The notes under the pieces are model-generated. The model saw only the letters and a list, made by a program, of their open reading frames with translations, was not told where the DNA came from and did not search any database. From contig DAOTTU010000044.1 in the NCBI GenBank assembly GCA_034437655.1, forward strand, positions 248,001 to 312,000: a stretch of DNA of 64,000 bases. Reading direction: 5' to 3'. Source of the stretch: J027 sp034437655. GTDB lineage: Bacteria > Chloroflexota > Anaerolineae > Aggregatilineales > J027. Both the position numbers and the translations under genes were made by a program. Numbering within the stretch: position 1 is the stretch's first letter; every line of letters begins with the position of its first letter. Shown here one piece after another: positions 18,298 through 27,010 of the stretch.

Positions 18298-18633
18298 CTA
18301 CTGTTGTTCTTGCTCACGTTTTTTGCGTTCTTGTAGCATCGCTTCGTAGGCCCGAAGGCTTTCGGGCTGGTTGTTAAGAAAGTAAGCGGCCATCGTGACC
18401 ATCATGCCGCTGAATGTTAGCCCTACGATCAAGCCCCCTGTCACGGCCAACCCATCGTCAATGTTATCATCAAGAATCCCAAAGGCTACCAATGTAACAC
18501 TGCTGATCACTGCACAGAGGATGCCACCGGCAATGGTTGAGAGCAGCTTACGGCGAATAGCGACATAAAACCCAACCAAACTCAAGAAAAAGATCGCGAG
18601 AAAAACTGCACCAATTGTGCTGACTTCTGCCAA
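18298..18633 (-). CDS. Small three-helix membrane protein
   Basis: Not recognised. The 111-residue protein has three hydrophobic segments (about 4-24, 30-55, 62-87) and a charged, Gln-rich C-terminal helix (E-R-K-K-R-E-Q-E-Q-Q). I chose the TTG at 18633 because gaggag lies 6 bases upstream. A start at 18708 would overlap the preceding formamidase gene by 41 bases and add a Cys-rich, non-hydrophobic leader. It lies downstream of the kynureninase/formamidase pair on the same strand, probably read from that transcript. Confidence 0.6.
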   Translation of the reverse strand: MAEVSTIGAVFLAIFFLSLVGFYVAIRRKLLSTIAGGILCAVISSVTLVAFGILDDNIDDGLAVTGGLIVGLTFSGMMVTMAAYFLNNQPESLRAYEAMLQERKKREQEQQ

Positions 18634-18667
18634 GTTGCACTCCTCACAATTGTGTTTTGCTGATGAT

Positions 18668-19297
18668 TTAAGCAGTGGTTCGCAGAATGGCCCGCACCGG
18701 GCTACCACAGACCGCCGCTAGTTTTAAGGGTAAAGCAATTAATTCGTAGATGCCATCGGGGACATGTTGGAGGTACAACGATTCGAGATTGACGATACCA
18801 TGATGATACAACGCATGGTGTCCGTCGAGGGTTTGGCTGTCGAATGCATCAACAGACGGCATATCAACACCCAATAGTACGACATTTTGGGCTGCTAACC
18901 ACTCAATGAGTTCTACAGTGGGATATGGAAAATTTTCTGGCCAGTGTTCGGCCGGTAAATCGCTGCACCAGGTATGCAGCAGCAAGCGTGGCACCTTTCC
19001 AACTTCAACATCAGCAAAATCAGTCGGAACAATGCCCCCTGACTGACGGCTGAGGCTTACCACCTGTGCAGGGCCGATATATTTTTCAAGCGGCATATCG
19101 GCCGGGTGTTCGCCGTTATCGTCGTAATGGAACGGAGCGTCGGCGTGGCTGCCGGTGTGAGCGCTCAGGGTAAGCGTGGTCAAATTGACACTGTGCCCGT
19201 CCTGCTTGCTGAGTACCGCTTCATAAGAGAACGGTGCGTCTCCCGGCCAAACGGCAAGTTGGGGTGAAATCGGTCGGCTGATGTCATAGATGGTCAT
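18668..19297 (-). CDS. kynB: Kynurenine formamidase-like cyclase family protein
   Basis: Metal-dependent hydrolase of the cyclase family; bacterial KynB turns N-formylkynurenine into kynurenine and formate. Length (209) matches KynB exactly. The metal-binding motif H-T-G-S-H-A-D-A-P-x-H is present (about 46-56), as are the D-I-S start and the terminal region P-V-R-A-I-L. The start shares one base with the stop of the kynureninase-like gene (TGATG), so the two are coupled, and that context supports a kynurenine substrate. No tryptophan dioxygenase is in the window. Other cyclase-family activities remain possible. Confidence 0.75.
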   Translation of the reverse strand: MTIYDISRPISPQLAVWPGDAPFSYEAVLSKQDGHSVNLTTLTLSAHTGSHADAPFHYDDNGEHPADMPLEKYIGPAQVVSLSRQSGGIVPTDFADVEVGKVPRLLLHTWCSDLPAEHWPENFPYPTVELIEWLAAQNVVLLGVDMPSVDAFDSQTLDGHHALYHHGIVNLESLYLQHVPDGIYELIALPLKLAAVCGSPVRAILRTTA

Positions 19298-20496
19298 CAG
19301 GTAACAAAGGTCCTTTGCTGCGCATGCTGCTGCCAGTCGCCAGATTCTAGAATTTCGCCGATAGCACTGAGAGCGTGCTGCACTTCGTCGTCGCTGTTGT
19401 AGAAATGCGGTGCAATGCGAATTCCAGCGTTTTCGCGGTAATCAACGATGATGTTGCGGGTGATCATCGCGCGTGAGACTTCGTAGGCATGCGGTGGCTG
19501 CACCGTGACTGTTCCGGCGCGTTGTGCAGCGTCACGTGGGCTTAAAACGTCGTAACCGGCCGCGTCTGCTAGCTCAATGATACGTGTCGTCTGTTGCATC
19601 GACTTTTTGCGAATGGCATCTATACCGACTTGATTCAGAATATCAACCCCCGGCTGAATGGCATATAACGAGGCAACCCCCGGTGTGCCGTTCAGCAGAC
19701 GATAAGCGTCTTCGCGCAGCGTGAAGTTTTCAACGTCGAACGCAAACGGCGCCTGATGCGCGAACCAGCCCGTCACTTTTGGTTCCAGTGTCGTCAGCAG
19801 GTCTGGACGCACATACATAAATACGCCGCCGGGCCCACCGCACACCCACTTCAACACCCCACCGATATAGAAATCCACATTCAGTGCGGACACATCAACC
19901 GGAATAATGCCAACACTATGATAGCCATTCAACACCACCTGTGCCCCAACGCGGTGTGCTTTTTCAATGATGGCTTGTGCAGGCATGATGTAGGCGCTGC
20001 GGAACAACACATGGCTGATTGAAACGAGGCGTGTTTGCTCGTCGATGGCGTCCAGTATGGCGTCGGTGTCGATGGTGATATTGTCATCCGTTTTGACCAT
20101 ATGCAGTTGCATGTATGGCGGCAACCATTGGCGCAACACATAAATGTCTGACGGAAAATCCATATCAGTGATGACAACCTTATTACGGCGTGTGTCGTCA
20201 AAGTCGAGAGCGCTAAATAGAATGCTGTTGGCAATGCTGGCGTTCTGGTGTATCAACACGCTGCCAGCAGGCGCACCCATCAACGGCGCGATGCGGTCAC
20301 CGACCTGACCGTTGAGTTCCCACCATGCTTTACCCCATGCTGTGACGCCGTGCGTGGCCCACATATCGGCGTATTGGTGCAAACTGTCGTAAACACCACG
20401 CGGCATGGCTCCGAGTGAGTTGTTAATTAAATAGTTGCGTGTGGTGAGGATTGGAAACTCATCGCGCCACTGCAACAGCGGATCGTGGTCAGTCAT
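19297..20496 (-). CDS. Kynureninase-like class V PLP enzyme
   Basis: Fold type I PLP enzyme of 399 residues, similar in plan to kynureninase, which cleaves kynurenine to anthranilate and alanine. Visible are the N-terminal L-N-x-x-S/LGAMP-like motif, the Schiff-base lysine K216 in GGVLKWVCGGPGG, and the conserved H193. The position that normally holds the pyridine-binding Asp (D-x-x-H) is Asn (N190-G-Y-H), which is odd and could alter or abolish normal chemistry. It is the first gene of the pair with the formamidase-like gene. An isopenicillin-epimerase-like or desulfurase-like role is the alternative. Confidence 0.7.
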   Translation of the reverse strand: MTDHDPLLQWRDEFPILTTRNYLINNSLGAMPRGVYDSLHQYADMWATHGVTAWGKAWWELNGQVGDRIAPLMGAPAGSVLIHQNASIANSILFSALDFDDTRRNKVVITDMDFPSDIYVLRQWLPPYMQLHMVKTDDNITIDTDAILDAIDEQTRLVSISHVLFRSAYIMPAQAIIEKAHRVGAQVVLNGYHSVGIIPVDVSALNVDFYIGGVLKWVCGGPGGVFMYVRPDLLTTLEPKVTGWFAHQAPFAFDVENFTLREDAYRLLNGTPGVASLYAIQPGVDILNQVGIDAIRKKSMQQTTRIIELADAAGYDVLSPRDAAQRAGTVTVQPPHAYEVSRAMITRNIIVDYRENAGIRIAPHFYNSDDEVQHALSAIGEILESGDWQQHAQQRTFVT

Positions 20497-20575
20497 TGTT
20501 AAATTTCGCTTTTCAAAATGCTAAACTTGCATCATACACGCCAACTATAATTCAAGTTGCAAGGAAAAACTACCA

Positions 20576-21469
20576 GTGACCACCAACTTTACGCTTGCCC
20601 TTGCCCAGATGCAGCCCAAACTCGCTGATATTTCTGCTAATTTACAAATGCACCTCGACACCATACGTCAGGCCGCTGATGCAGGTGTTGAATTGGTGAT
20701 TTTTCCGGAACTGTCGCTGACCGGGTACTATCTGCGTGATCTGGTGCCAGAAGTCGGCATGACGCTTAACGACGCGCCCTTACAGCAGATTATGGCACTC
20801 AGCGCGGAACTGGGTGTTGATGTTATCGTCGGGTTTGTGGAAGAAACAACGCGCAAAAATTACTACATCGCGGCTGCATACATCGAATGTGGCGAGGTGC
20901 GCCATGTGCATCACAAAGTTTATTTGCCGACCTATGGCCAGTTTGACGACGGGCGTTTCTTCAAAGCAGGCGAACACATTCGCGCTTTTGACACCCGTTT
21001 CGGCCGCGTTGGAATGCTCATCTGCGAGGATTTCTGGCACATTTCTGCAAGTTATCTGCTATGGATGGATGGTGCAGAGTTGATGTACTTCCACAGTGCC
21101 AGCCCCGGTCGTGGTCTGGATCAGCACGACAGCCTTGGCACCCAACGCAATGTGAACAGCTATATGCAGGTCTATAGCCGTCTCTACACGACTTATGTTG
21201 CACACTGCAACCGCGTTGGCTTCGAGGCTGGCGAGGTCTTCTGGGGAGGAAGTTCTGTTTTTGACCCCAGCGGCGAACAGGTGAAGGCTGCCCCTGCTTT
21301 TGACGAAGCACTCGTCCTTGAAAATATTGATCTGCGAGCTTTGCGGCGTTCGCGTTCTATCACCGAGACACTGCGTGACGAACGGCTAGACCTCACCCTG
21401 CGTGAGCTGTCGCGTATTCAACAGCGTAGCTTGCAAACGACTTTTGATGCACTTCCAACGGAAAACTAA
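20576..21469 (+). CDS. Nitrilase-superfamily amidase, NadE glutaminase-domain-like
   Basis: Carbon-nitrogen hydrolase of 297 residues with the full catalytic triad: E45 (FPELSLTGY), K114 (HHKVYLP) and C150 (LICEDFW). The C-E-D-x-W string and the L-T-G-Y-x-x-x-D-L segment are most like the glutaminase domain of glutamine-dependent NAD synthetase, but the synthetase half is absent. It may feed ammonia to a separate NAD synthetase or act as a free amidase. The start is GTG with aagga upstream. It is convergent with sbcD, with only 7 bases between the stops. Confidence 0.8.
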   Translation: MTTNFTLALAQMQPKLADISANLQMHLDTIRQAADAGVELVIFPELSLTGYYLRDLVPEVGMTLNDAPLQQIMALSAELGVDVIVGFVEETTRKNYYIAAAYIECGEVRHVHHKVYLPTYGQFDDGRFFKAGEHIRAFDTRFGRVGMLICEDFWHISASYLLWMDGAELMYFHSASPGRGLDQHDSLGTQRNVNSYMQVYSRLYTTYVAHCNRVGFEAGEVFWGGSSVFDPSGEQVKAAPAFDEALVLENIDLRALRRSRSITETLRDERLDLTLRELSRIQQRSLQTTFDALPTEN

Positions 21470-21476
21470 GCGTGCG

Positions 21477-22703
21477 CTAGTCCGTCATTAGTTCTTCGGC
21501 GGCGTCTAACAAACGTTGTTTGCGTTCTGCTGAGACATCGCGCGAATCGAGGTAACGGTCGAGCAGTTCCAGCGGTGAAAGTCCTTCGGGGGTGTCGCCA
21601 AGCCGCACACGGTCTGGCTGTTCGACCTGACGCTGAATAGCTGCAATCGCACTCACACCTTTTTCCCGCAGGGTGCGTTCAATCTCGCCTACATTAAGAA
21701 GTGCATTCGCTTCAAGGTCGGCTTTGATAATGACACGGACCACCGCACCACGTACATGATGACGGTCAATGGCCGCAAGGACATGCTCGGTTGGCCGCGT
21801 CTTGCTGGTGATGTCCAGTCGAAGGGTAAGAAATGACCGGGCAGGCAGCTTGACAAACTCATAGCGCGTGGTGCCACGTTCAATTTCTGCCCACACAAAG
21901 CCTTTGTCGTCAGCTTCTTCGCCAAAGTCAATGCGTTCCATGCTGCCACTGTAGACGATGGGCGGAAGATCGTCGCGGTCAGCGGTCATGTCTTGAAATT
22001 TATGGATGTGTCCCATTGCGATATAGTCCCACGTCGGGTCTGCCAGATTGGCAAGTGTTGTAGCGACGTCGCGCCCAAGCATGACCTGACGTTCGCTGCC
22101 ATGCAATGCGCCATGCACGCTGAAATGCCCGGTCAGGATGCGTGGGGCATCGTACTTGCTAGCTTGCAAAGCGAGGTCGCGCAGAATGAGTTCGAGCTTT
22201 TGCTGCATCAGTGCGTCAATGTCTGCAATGGTCCGTCGCCCACCAGAAAGGTCGTCGTCCTCAAGTAAACGTTGCCGAATCGGGTACGGTGCCGTGCCAA
22301 TGACAGCCAACCCGGCGTTTGTTTCGACTTCTAGCAATTCGTAATTGCGCCCGACGAAGACATTTGGCACATTCAGCGTCTCATAGATTTCCACGCTCGA
22401 TGCTTTACGGCTGTTGATAGGAAGATCATGGTTACCGACCAATAGAACTACCGGGCAATGTTGGGCTAAATCCAGCACACGCCAGGCAAATTCACGCTGA
22501 AATGTGGGGTTAGGATTGCGATTTTTGAACGCATCCCCGGCGAAGATAGCCAGATCAGCGTTGTGGGTCTGTGCATACTCAACCATGTCGTCCAATCGTT
22601 CTAAAAAGTCGTTGACACGGCTAGAAAGCCCGGTGTTGGGGTCGGTGCGCCCATAGTTTTCCATACCAATATGGATGTCTGCGAAATGTAGAAGTTTGAG
22701 CAT
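21477..22703 (-). CDS. sbcD: SbcD-type DNA repair exonuclease (Mre11 nuclease subunit)
   Basis: Calcineurin-like phosphoesterase of 408 residues that with SbcC/Rad50 opens hairpins and processes DNA ends. Metal motifs are in order: F-A-D-I-H-I-G at the start, A-G-D-A-F, V-G-N-H-D-L-P, the T-G-H-F-S-V-H string and A-M-G-H-I-H. The C-terminal capping and helical region is present. No sbcC lies on either side in this window, although most bacteria pair them. It is divergent from the UPF0173 gene, sharing about 100 bases of upstream DNA. Confidence 0.88.
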   Translation of the reverse strand: MLKLLHFADIHIGMENYGRTDPNTGLSSRVNDFLERLDDMVEYAQTHNADLAIFAGDAFKNRNPNPTFQREFAWRVLDLAQHCPVVLLVGNHDLPINSRKASSVEIYETLNVPNVFVGRNYELLEVETNAGLAVIGTAPYPIRQRLLEDDDLSGGRRTIADIDALMQQKLELILRDLALQASKYDAPRILTGHFSVHGALHGSERQVMLGRDVATTLANLADPTWDYIAMGHIHKFQDMTADRDDLPPIVYSGSMERIDFGEEADDKGFVWAEIERGTTRYEFVKLPARSFLTLRLDITSKTRPTEHVLAAIDRHHVRGAVVRVIIKADLEANALLNVGEIERTLREKGVSAIAAIQRQVEQPDRVRLGDTPEGLSPLELLDRYLDSRDVSAERKQRLLDAAEELMTD

Positions 22704-22804
22704 TCTCAGGCTTTCTCAGGTTGAAGTAGATACGTTAAGATGAAAACTGTGGATATTTATTTTCACACAATACTGTGCAAAACAACTCAAGGAGTTCGGC
22801 ACTC

Positions 22805-23494
22805 ATGACAACTATGATTACATGGCTCGGACATTCAGGCTTTAAGATTGAAACTTCTAGCCACACTATTCTAATTGACCCCTTCATCACGAACAACCCC
22901 ATGGCCGCTGCGGATGCAGCAACAATTGCGGCTGACTTCATCCTGCTAACACACGGTCATGGTGACCACGTTGGCGATACGGTAGACATTGCCAAGCGCA
23001 CTGGTGCGACTGTGCTGGGTAATTTTGAAGTCGGCAATTGGATTAAGGAGCAGGGTGTTGAAAGCGTGCTAACGCCGAACCACGGCGGCACAGCGTCGCT
23101 AGAATTTGGCACGGTGCAGCTCACTATCGCGTTTCACAGTTCTTCAATGCCTGATGGTAGCTATGGGGGCGAACCGGCCGGCCTGTACATTACGCTCAAA
23201 AACGGGCGACGTATCTTCCATGCTGGCGACACAGCCCTGTTTAGCGACATGCAACTCATTGGGGAAAAAGGAATAGACCTCGCTATTCTGCCCATTGGCG
23301 ACTTTTTTACGATGGGGCCAGAAGATAGCCTGCAAGCGGTCCGCTGGCTGCGCCCACGCTTTGCGATGCCCTGCCACTACAACACATTTCCTCCCATCAC
23401 GCAGGACGCTGCAAAATGGGCCTCAGAAGTCAATTCACAGACGTTATCGAATGCAATCGTACTTGATCCAGGTGGTACGTACGAATTGGTCTAA
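22805..23494 (+). CDS. UPF0173 metal-dependent hydrolase
   Basis: Metallo-beta-lactamase fold protein of 229 residues in the UPF0173 (YtkL/UlaG-like) family. It starts with I-T-W-L-G-H-S-G-F and has the metal site LLTHGHGDHVGD (H-x-H-x-D-H) near 50. A later F-H-A-G-D-T-A string and the terminal P-C-H-Y-N-T-F complete the ligand set. No membrane helix is seen. The start is the ATG with aaggag upstream; an earlier in-frame ATG at 22775 lacks a ribosome site. Physiological substrate is not known for this family. A bidirectional terminator follows. Confidence 0.85.
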   Translation: MTTMITWLGHSGFKIETSSHTILIDPFITNNPMAAADAATIAADFILLTHGHGDHVGDTVDIAKRTGATVLGNFEVGNWIKEQGVESVLTPNHGGTASLEFGTVQLTIAFHSSSMPDGSYGGEPAGLYITLKNGRRIFHAGDTALFSDMQLIGEKGIDLAILPIGDFFTMGPEDSLQAVRWLRPRFAMPCHYNTFPPITQDAAKWASEVNSQTLSNAIVLDPGGTYELV

Positions 23495-23524
23495 AGGCAG
23501 GCGATAAGGTGTAAAGTCCACATT

Positions 23525-23568
23525 AAAAAGAACCCGTTGCCGATGAGTTATTGGCAGGGGTTCTTTTT
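23525..23568. terminator. Bidirectional terminator
   Basis: Strong hairpin: aaaaagaaccc pairs with gggttcttttt, and gttgcc with tggcag continues the stem. A and T runs on both sides allow use by the UPF0173 gene (+) and the convergent SWIM gene (-). Confidence 0.85.
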
Positions 23569-23624
23569 AGCACCATTTGAGAATGATGTGGTGAGATATT
23601 GCAAAAAACGTCGGGTAAACCCGA

Positions 23625-23915
23625 TTAGCTCTCCGTTTCAAGTGCTGCTTCAACAGCGACTGGCGTTGCTTCGTCTTCTTCGCTATAAGCGGTCAGCATT
23701 TTGCCAACAACACGTTGAATAGCCATGGTATGGCTGCAAAAACCACGTGCAGCGAAGAAACTGCATGTGCAGTCCCAATTGCCTTCGTTAAAGCTCACGG
23801 TGTGCGGGTTGTTTTCACCATCAAATCGTACTGAAAACGAGATGAACTGCATACGTTCGGGCTGTTCAGCATATTCTTTAGCTTTTTGAATTTTACCGAT
23901 CACTGCTGAATCCAT
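23625..23915 (-). CDS. Small SWIM zinc-finger protein
   Basis: 96-residue protein with a C-x-C...C-x-H zinc signature (D-C-T-C-S-F-F, then F-C-S-H) at about 49-66, the SWIM motif. The segment before it (S-F-S-V-R-F...V-S-F-N-E-G-N-W) gives the usual beta strands. SWIM modules bind DNA or proteins and are found near recombination or SNF2-like proteins, none of which is adjacent. The start is the ATG after aaggag; the longer frame (from 23981) adds a hydrophobic leader without a ribosome site. The acidic C-terminus (E-E-D-E-A) is disordered. Confidence 0.75.
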   Translation of the reverse strand: MDSAVIGKIQKAKEYAEQPERMQFISFSVRFDGENNPHTVSFNEGNWDCTCSFFAARGFCSHTMAIQRVVGKMLTAYSEEDEATPVAVEAALETES

Positions 23916-24148
23916 TGTGGGCTTCTCCTTGTTTATATAGATTGAGTGTGTGTTAAGCCAAACAAAAAAGGCACACAGCATAGTATGGCCGGTGCCCTTA
24001 CAACCTTGTAAATTGTATAATGGATACTTTTAGCGGCAGATAAATCATGCCTAGTTTATCCCGTGAGTTTAAAACTCTTAGTTTTCAATAAGTATAAGCA
24101 TCTTTTACCTTCAAGTCAAATAGATGTCTGGTGAATGTCGGTTGAACG

Positions 24149-25096
24149 TCAGGTCAGTAATTGATGAATATCTGCGCTTTTTTCGATGGCTATCGCATTC
24201 GCTTGCCGATCAACGCGCTTTACCAGACCACTCAACACACGTTTAGAGCCAATTTCAAGGAAGGTTGTCACGCCGTGGGCCTGCATTTTGCGAATCGTTT
24301 CTGTCCAGCGCACAGTTGAGGTAATTTGTACGCTTAGTTCGTGCCGAATGTCATCAACAGTGCGTAAGAAATCAGCATTGGCATTACCAATAATCGGCTG
24401 TTGTGGCGGTTGGAGTGGTGTATTTGCGAGGATGGTCTTGGTAAATTGCGTCGCAGAGTCTTGCATCAATGGTGAATGCGCGGCCACGCTTACCGCCAGC
24501 GGTAGGACGCGCTTAGCACCCGCCGTTTTGGCCAACGGAAGTGCTGTTTCAAGTGCTGCACGGTCCCCCGAAATAACGATTTGCCCCGGACAGTTGTCAT
24601 TAGCGACAACAACCGGGCGGCCAACCATGCGGCTGGCGTTGTCACAAACAGCACGCAGCGTATCAATATCAAGGCCGATGATCGCTGCCATTGCCCCCGG
24701 GAACTTTTCACCCGACGCATTCATCAGCCGTGCGCGTTCACGTACTAGCCGCAATCCATCTTCATAATCAAGGGCTCCCACAGCTACCAGACCCGTGATT
24801 TCGCCCAGGCTATGCCCTGCAACTATCGCTGGCTTGAAGCCACCCAGCACAGTCTGCATAGCCGCCAGTACAGCCAGACTGGTTACAAACATTGATGGCT
24901 GCGTGTTGTAGGTTTGGTTTAAGTCTGCTTCAGGACCATACCAGAGCAAATGACTGAAAGCTGTCCTAAAAACCCTGTCAGCGGTTTCAAAAATGCTTTG
25001 TGCAGCCGGGAAGTGTTCAGCAACATCAGCTCCCATCCCCACCTGTTGAGAACCTTGCCCGGGGAAGAGTAGTGCTGTCGTTGACCAGTCAATCAT
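24149..25096 (-). CDS. fabD: Malonyl-CoA-ACP transacylase
   Basis: Moves malonyl from CoA to acyl carrier protein for type II fatty acid synthesis. Length 315 fits FabD. Motifs: LFPGQGSQQVGMG near the start, nucleophile S96 in GHSLGE, the substrate Arg in V-R-E-R-A-R-L-M, and catalytic H207 in VAAHSPLM. The next residues N-A-N-A match the FabD C-terminal pattern. No other fab genes are nearby, which is unusual because fabD often lies with fabH/fabG/acpP. The upstream gene on the same strand is the Pro/Gln-rich membrane protein, about 100 bases away. Confidence 0.93.
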   Translation of the reverse strand: MIDWSTTALLFPGQGSQQVGMGADVAEHFPAAQSIFETADRVFRTAFSHLLWYGPEADLNQTYNTQPSMFVTSLAVLAAMQTVLGGFKPAIVAGHSLGEITGLVAVGALDYEDGLRLVRERARLMNASGEKFPGAMAAIIGLDIDTLRAVCDNASRMVGRPVVVANDNCPGQIVISGDRAALETALPLAKTAGAKRVLPLAVSVAAHSPLMQDSATQFTKTILANTPLQPPQQPIIGNANADFLRTVDDIRHELSVQITSTVRWTETIRKMQAHGVTTFLEIGSKRVLSGLVKRVDRQANAIAIEKSADIHQLLT

Positions 25097-25193
25097 GGTG
25101 CAGTGTTCCTGTCTAATAGCAATATCCGCTACCTAACTCACTCTAAGCCAGATAGCGGATTGTCTCTACGTATCAACTCATGCTTGTGTATTG

Positions 25194-26861
25194 CTAAAGG
25201 TTGAAATCACCAGTATCACCGAATGGTGAATCATCTTGCTGGCGACGTTGTTGCGGTGGCATTGGTGGCCGCTGCCCACCGCCCTGTTGCTGCTGAAGCG
25301 GGGGGCGTTGTGGTGGTTGTTGTGCTGGGAATTGTGGACGCGGCCCGCCTTGTTGCGGGGGCATAGCTGGACGTCCGCCCTGTTGCGGTGGCGGGCCGGG
25401 TTGGCGTGTCCCTTGCTGGGGTGGGGCCTGTGGTGGCCGCTGTTGTGGTGGTTGCTGCTGTGGCGGCATTTGCTGTGGTCGTGGTTGGGGCGGTTGTTGT
25501 TGCGGTGGTGGGCCGGGTTGGCGTGCCCCTTGCTGGGGTGGGGCCTGTGGCGGCCGTTGCGCTGGCGGTTGTTGCTGTGGTGGCATCTGCTGTGGTCGTG
25601 GTTGGGGCGGTTGTTGTTGCGGTGGCGCGGGCTGCTGTGGCATTGGTGAAGGTGCGCTTGCTTCAGCTTGCTTCTGTCGTTCTCGTTCTGCAACCATTGC
25701 ATCTACATCAATCACTGGGGCTGGCAAGCCGTCGTCATTACCAAGATCAACGCCATCCTTTAACCAAACAGCCAGTTCAACGGTCAGTTTCTCAAAGGCT
25801 TGATTCGGTTGCTGGTCTTCGCCATAGGCTAAACTGACGACTGTCGCCTGCATTTTCAGTGTTTGTGTTTCAAAAATCAGGCGTTCGCCTTCACCGGCGA
25901 CAATGAGGTCACCACGTGGCGCGAGCTTGGCACGGGTATCGGGATCGTTGTAGGCGGCTTCTGAGACGAGAATTTTGGTAATGGTACTGATGTCGTTTTT
26001 GTCAAAAATCCAGACTTCAGTGGCGATGACGTGTTTGTTACCTGAAACCGTAATGCTTTCGGAAATTCCAGAGCCACATTCCCCGAGGAAGGTCTTGTTC
26101 TCGTCGTCAAGCTCAATCGCAAAAGAGTCGTCGTAGTAGTTGTCACCTTCAAGGAAAGTGGTCATGAATTGCGAAACGGGGGGGCGGTCAAACTGGCTAC
26201 GAAGACCAGCAGCTTGTTCACGCGCAGCTTTGCGTGCTTTGGCTGCGATCATACTGGGGTCTTCTTCTTTAGGATTAATCAGATTTTTGATTTGTTTGAG
26301 GAATGGAATATCAAACAGCTTGAAGACAAGCGTGATGATGGCTCCCAAAATCCCAAACAATATAAAAATTCCGATTGTTGTCAAGATGCGCGTGAATGTA
26401 CCCGGAATTTGCGCACTATCCTGTTGTGCAGCGGCATCACTTTCGACTTCAACAGCCAGCGGGCGAATCGCAGCCAGGCTCTGTTGTAGATAAACTTGAT
26501 TTTCGTTTTCGGCAAGCAACGTATCAATTTCAGTCGGTGTAGCGCCGACTGCCGTCAACTTAGAACGGACCTCGTCTTCGGCACTCGCACGCAATTGATC
26601 AGGATTCGCTACGAGCCCACTGTCAGCAAAATCTGTCACGAACTGGAAACCATTGGCCGTGTCTTTGATCCACTGGTCACGGTAGGTTTCTTCCATCTTG
26701 ACGGGTTCTGCGTTGGGGCGGAAATAAACGGGCACCACCAATACACCGATGAGCATACCCAGTGCAATCCCCAGCAGCACCAGGTAATAGCGATTCATCG
26801 CGGGTTTGACGGCCCCGTATATCACTAAACCTTGCTTTAGTAAGTTTTGTATTCTGTCCAT
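25194..26861 (-). CDS. Two-helix membrane protein with long Pro/Gln-rich tail
   Basis: Not recognised. The 555-residue protein has a membrane helix at about 25-47 (with G-I-A-L-G-M-L-I-G), an outside domain (about 50-150), a second helix (about 157-182) and a mixed alpha/beta domain (about 200-370) with a GECG-G-I-S-E-S-I segment. From about 395 it is a Pro/Gln/Arg/Gly tail with an exact-looking tandem repeat of 39 residues (413-451 and 452-490). The tail should be disordered and could bind SH3-like or other partners. It lies just downstream of a TgpA-like transglutaminase whose usual substrates are Gln and Lys, which may be relevant. Confidence 0.7.
   Translation of the reverse strand: MDRIQNLLKQGLVIYGAVKPAMNRYYLVLLGIALGMLIGVLVVPVYFRPNAEPVKMEETYRDQWIKDTANGFQFVTDFADSGLVANPDQLRASAEDEVRSKLTAVGATPTEIDTLLAENENQVYLQQSLAAIRPLAVEVESDAAAQQDSAQIPGTFTRILTTIGIFILFGILGAIITLVFKLFDIPFLKQIKNLINPKEEDPSMIAAKARKAAREQAAGLRSQFDRPPVSQFMTTFLEGDNYYDDSFAIELDDENKTFLGECGSGISESITVSGNKHVIATEVWIFDKNDISTITKILVSEAAYNDPDTRAKLAPRGDLIVAGEGERLIFETQTLKMQATVVSLAYGEDQQPNQAFEKLTVELAVWLKDGVDLGNDDGLPAPVIDVDAMVAERERQKQAEASAPSPMPQQPAPPQQQPPQPRPQQMPPQQQPPAQRPPQAPPQQGARQPGPPPQQQPPQPRPQQMPPQQQPPQQRPPQAPPQQGTRQPGPPPQQGGRPAMPPQQGGPRPQFPAQQPPQRPPLQQQQGGGQRPPMPPQQRRQQDDSPFGDTGDFNL
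25392..25625 (-). repeat. Two 117-bp direct tandem repeats coding for the Pro/Gln-rich tail
   Basis: Two adjacent units (25509-25625 and 25392-25508), each coding for 39 residues that differ only at about two positions (A versus Q; A versus T). The unit is in frame, so gain or loss of a copy keeps the protein open. The neighbouring Pro/Gln stretches are shorter and irregular. Confidence 0.85.
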
Positions 26862-27010
26862 AGGTTAAGCCTCTTTTCCAAATCGGCTACTCTCCGCAGG
26901 GGGGCTTAGTACAGACGCTAATTGTATACGAATTAGGAACTGAGGACAAATGAATATGCCAGCGAAACTGAATCCCGTCTCACGCCAACGCTTTATCTCG
27001 CCTCGTTGGC

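Noticed and set aside
25392..25625. CRISPR-like repeat
   Set aside because: Repeat units are directly joined without spacers and lie in a coding frame.
25236..25837. Leu/Trp/Val-rich open frames on the plus strand with apparent membrane helices
   Set aside because: They are mirror images of the Pro/Gln repeat codons, which read as hydrophobic on the other strand.
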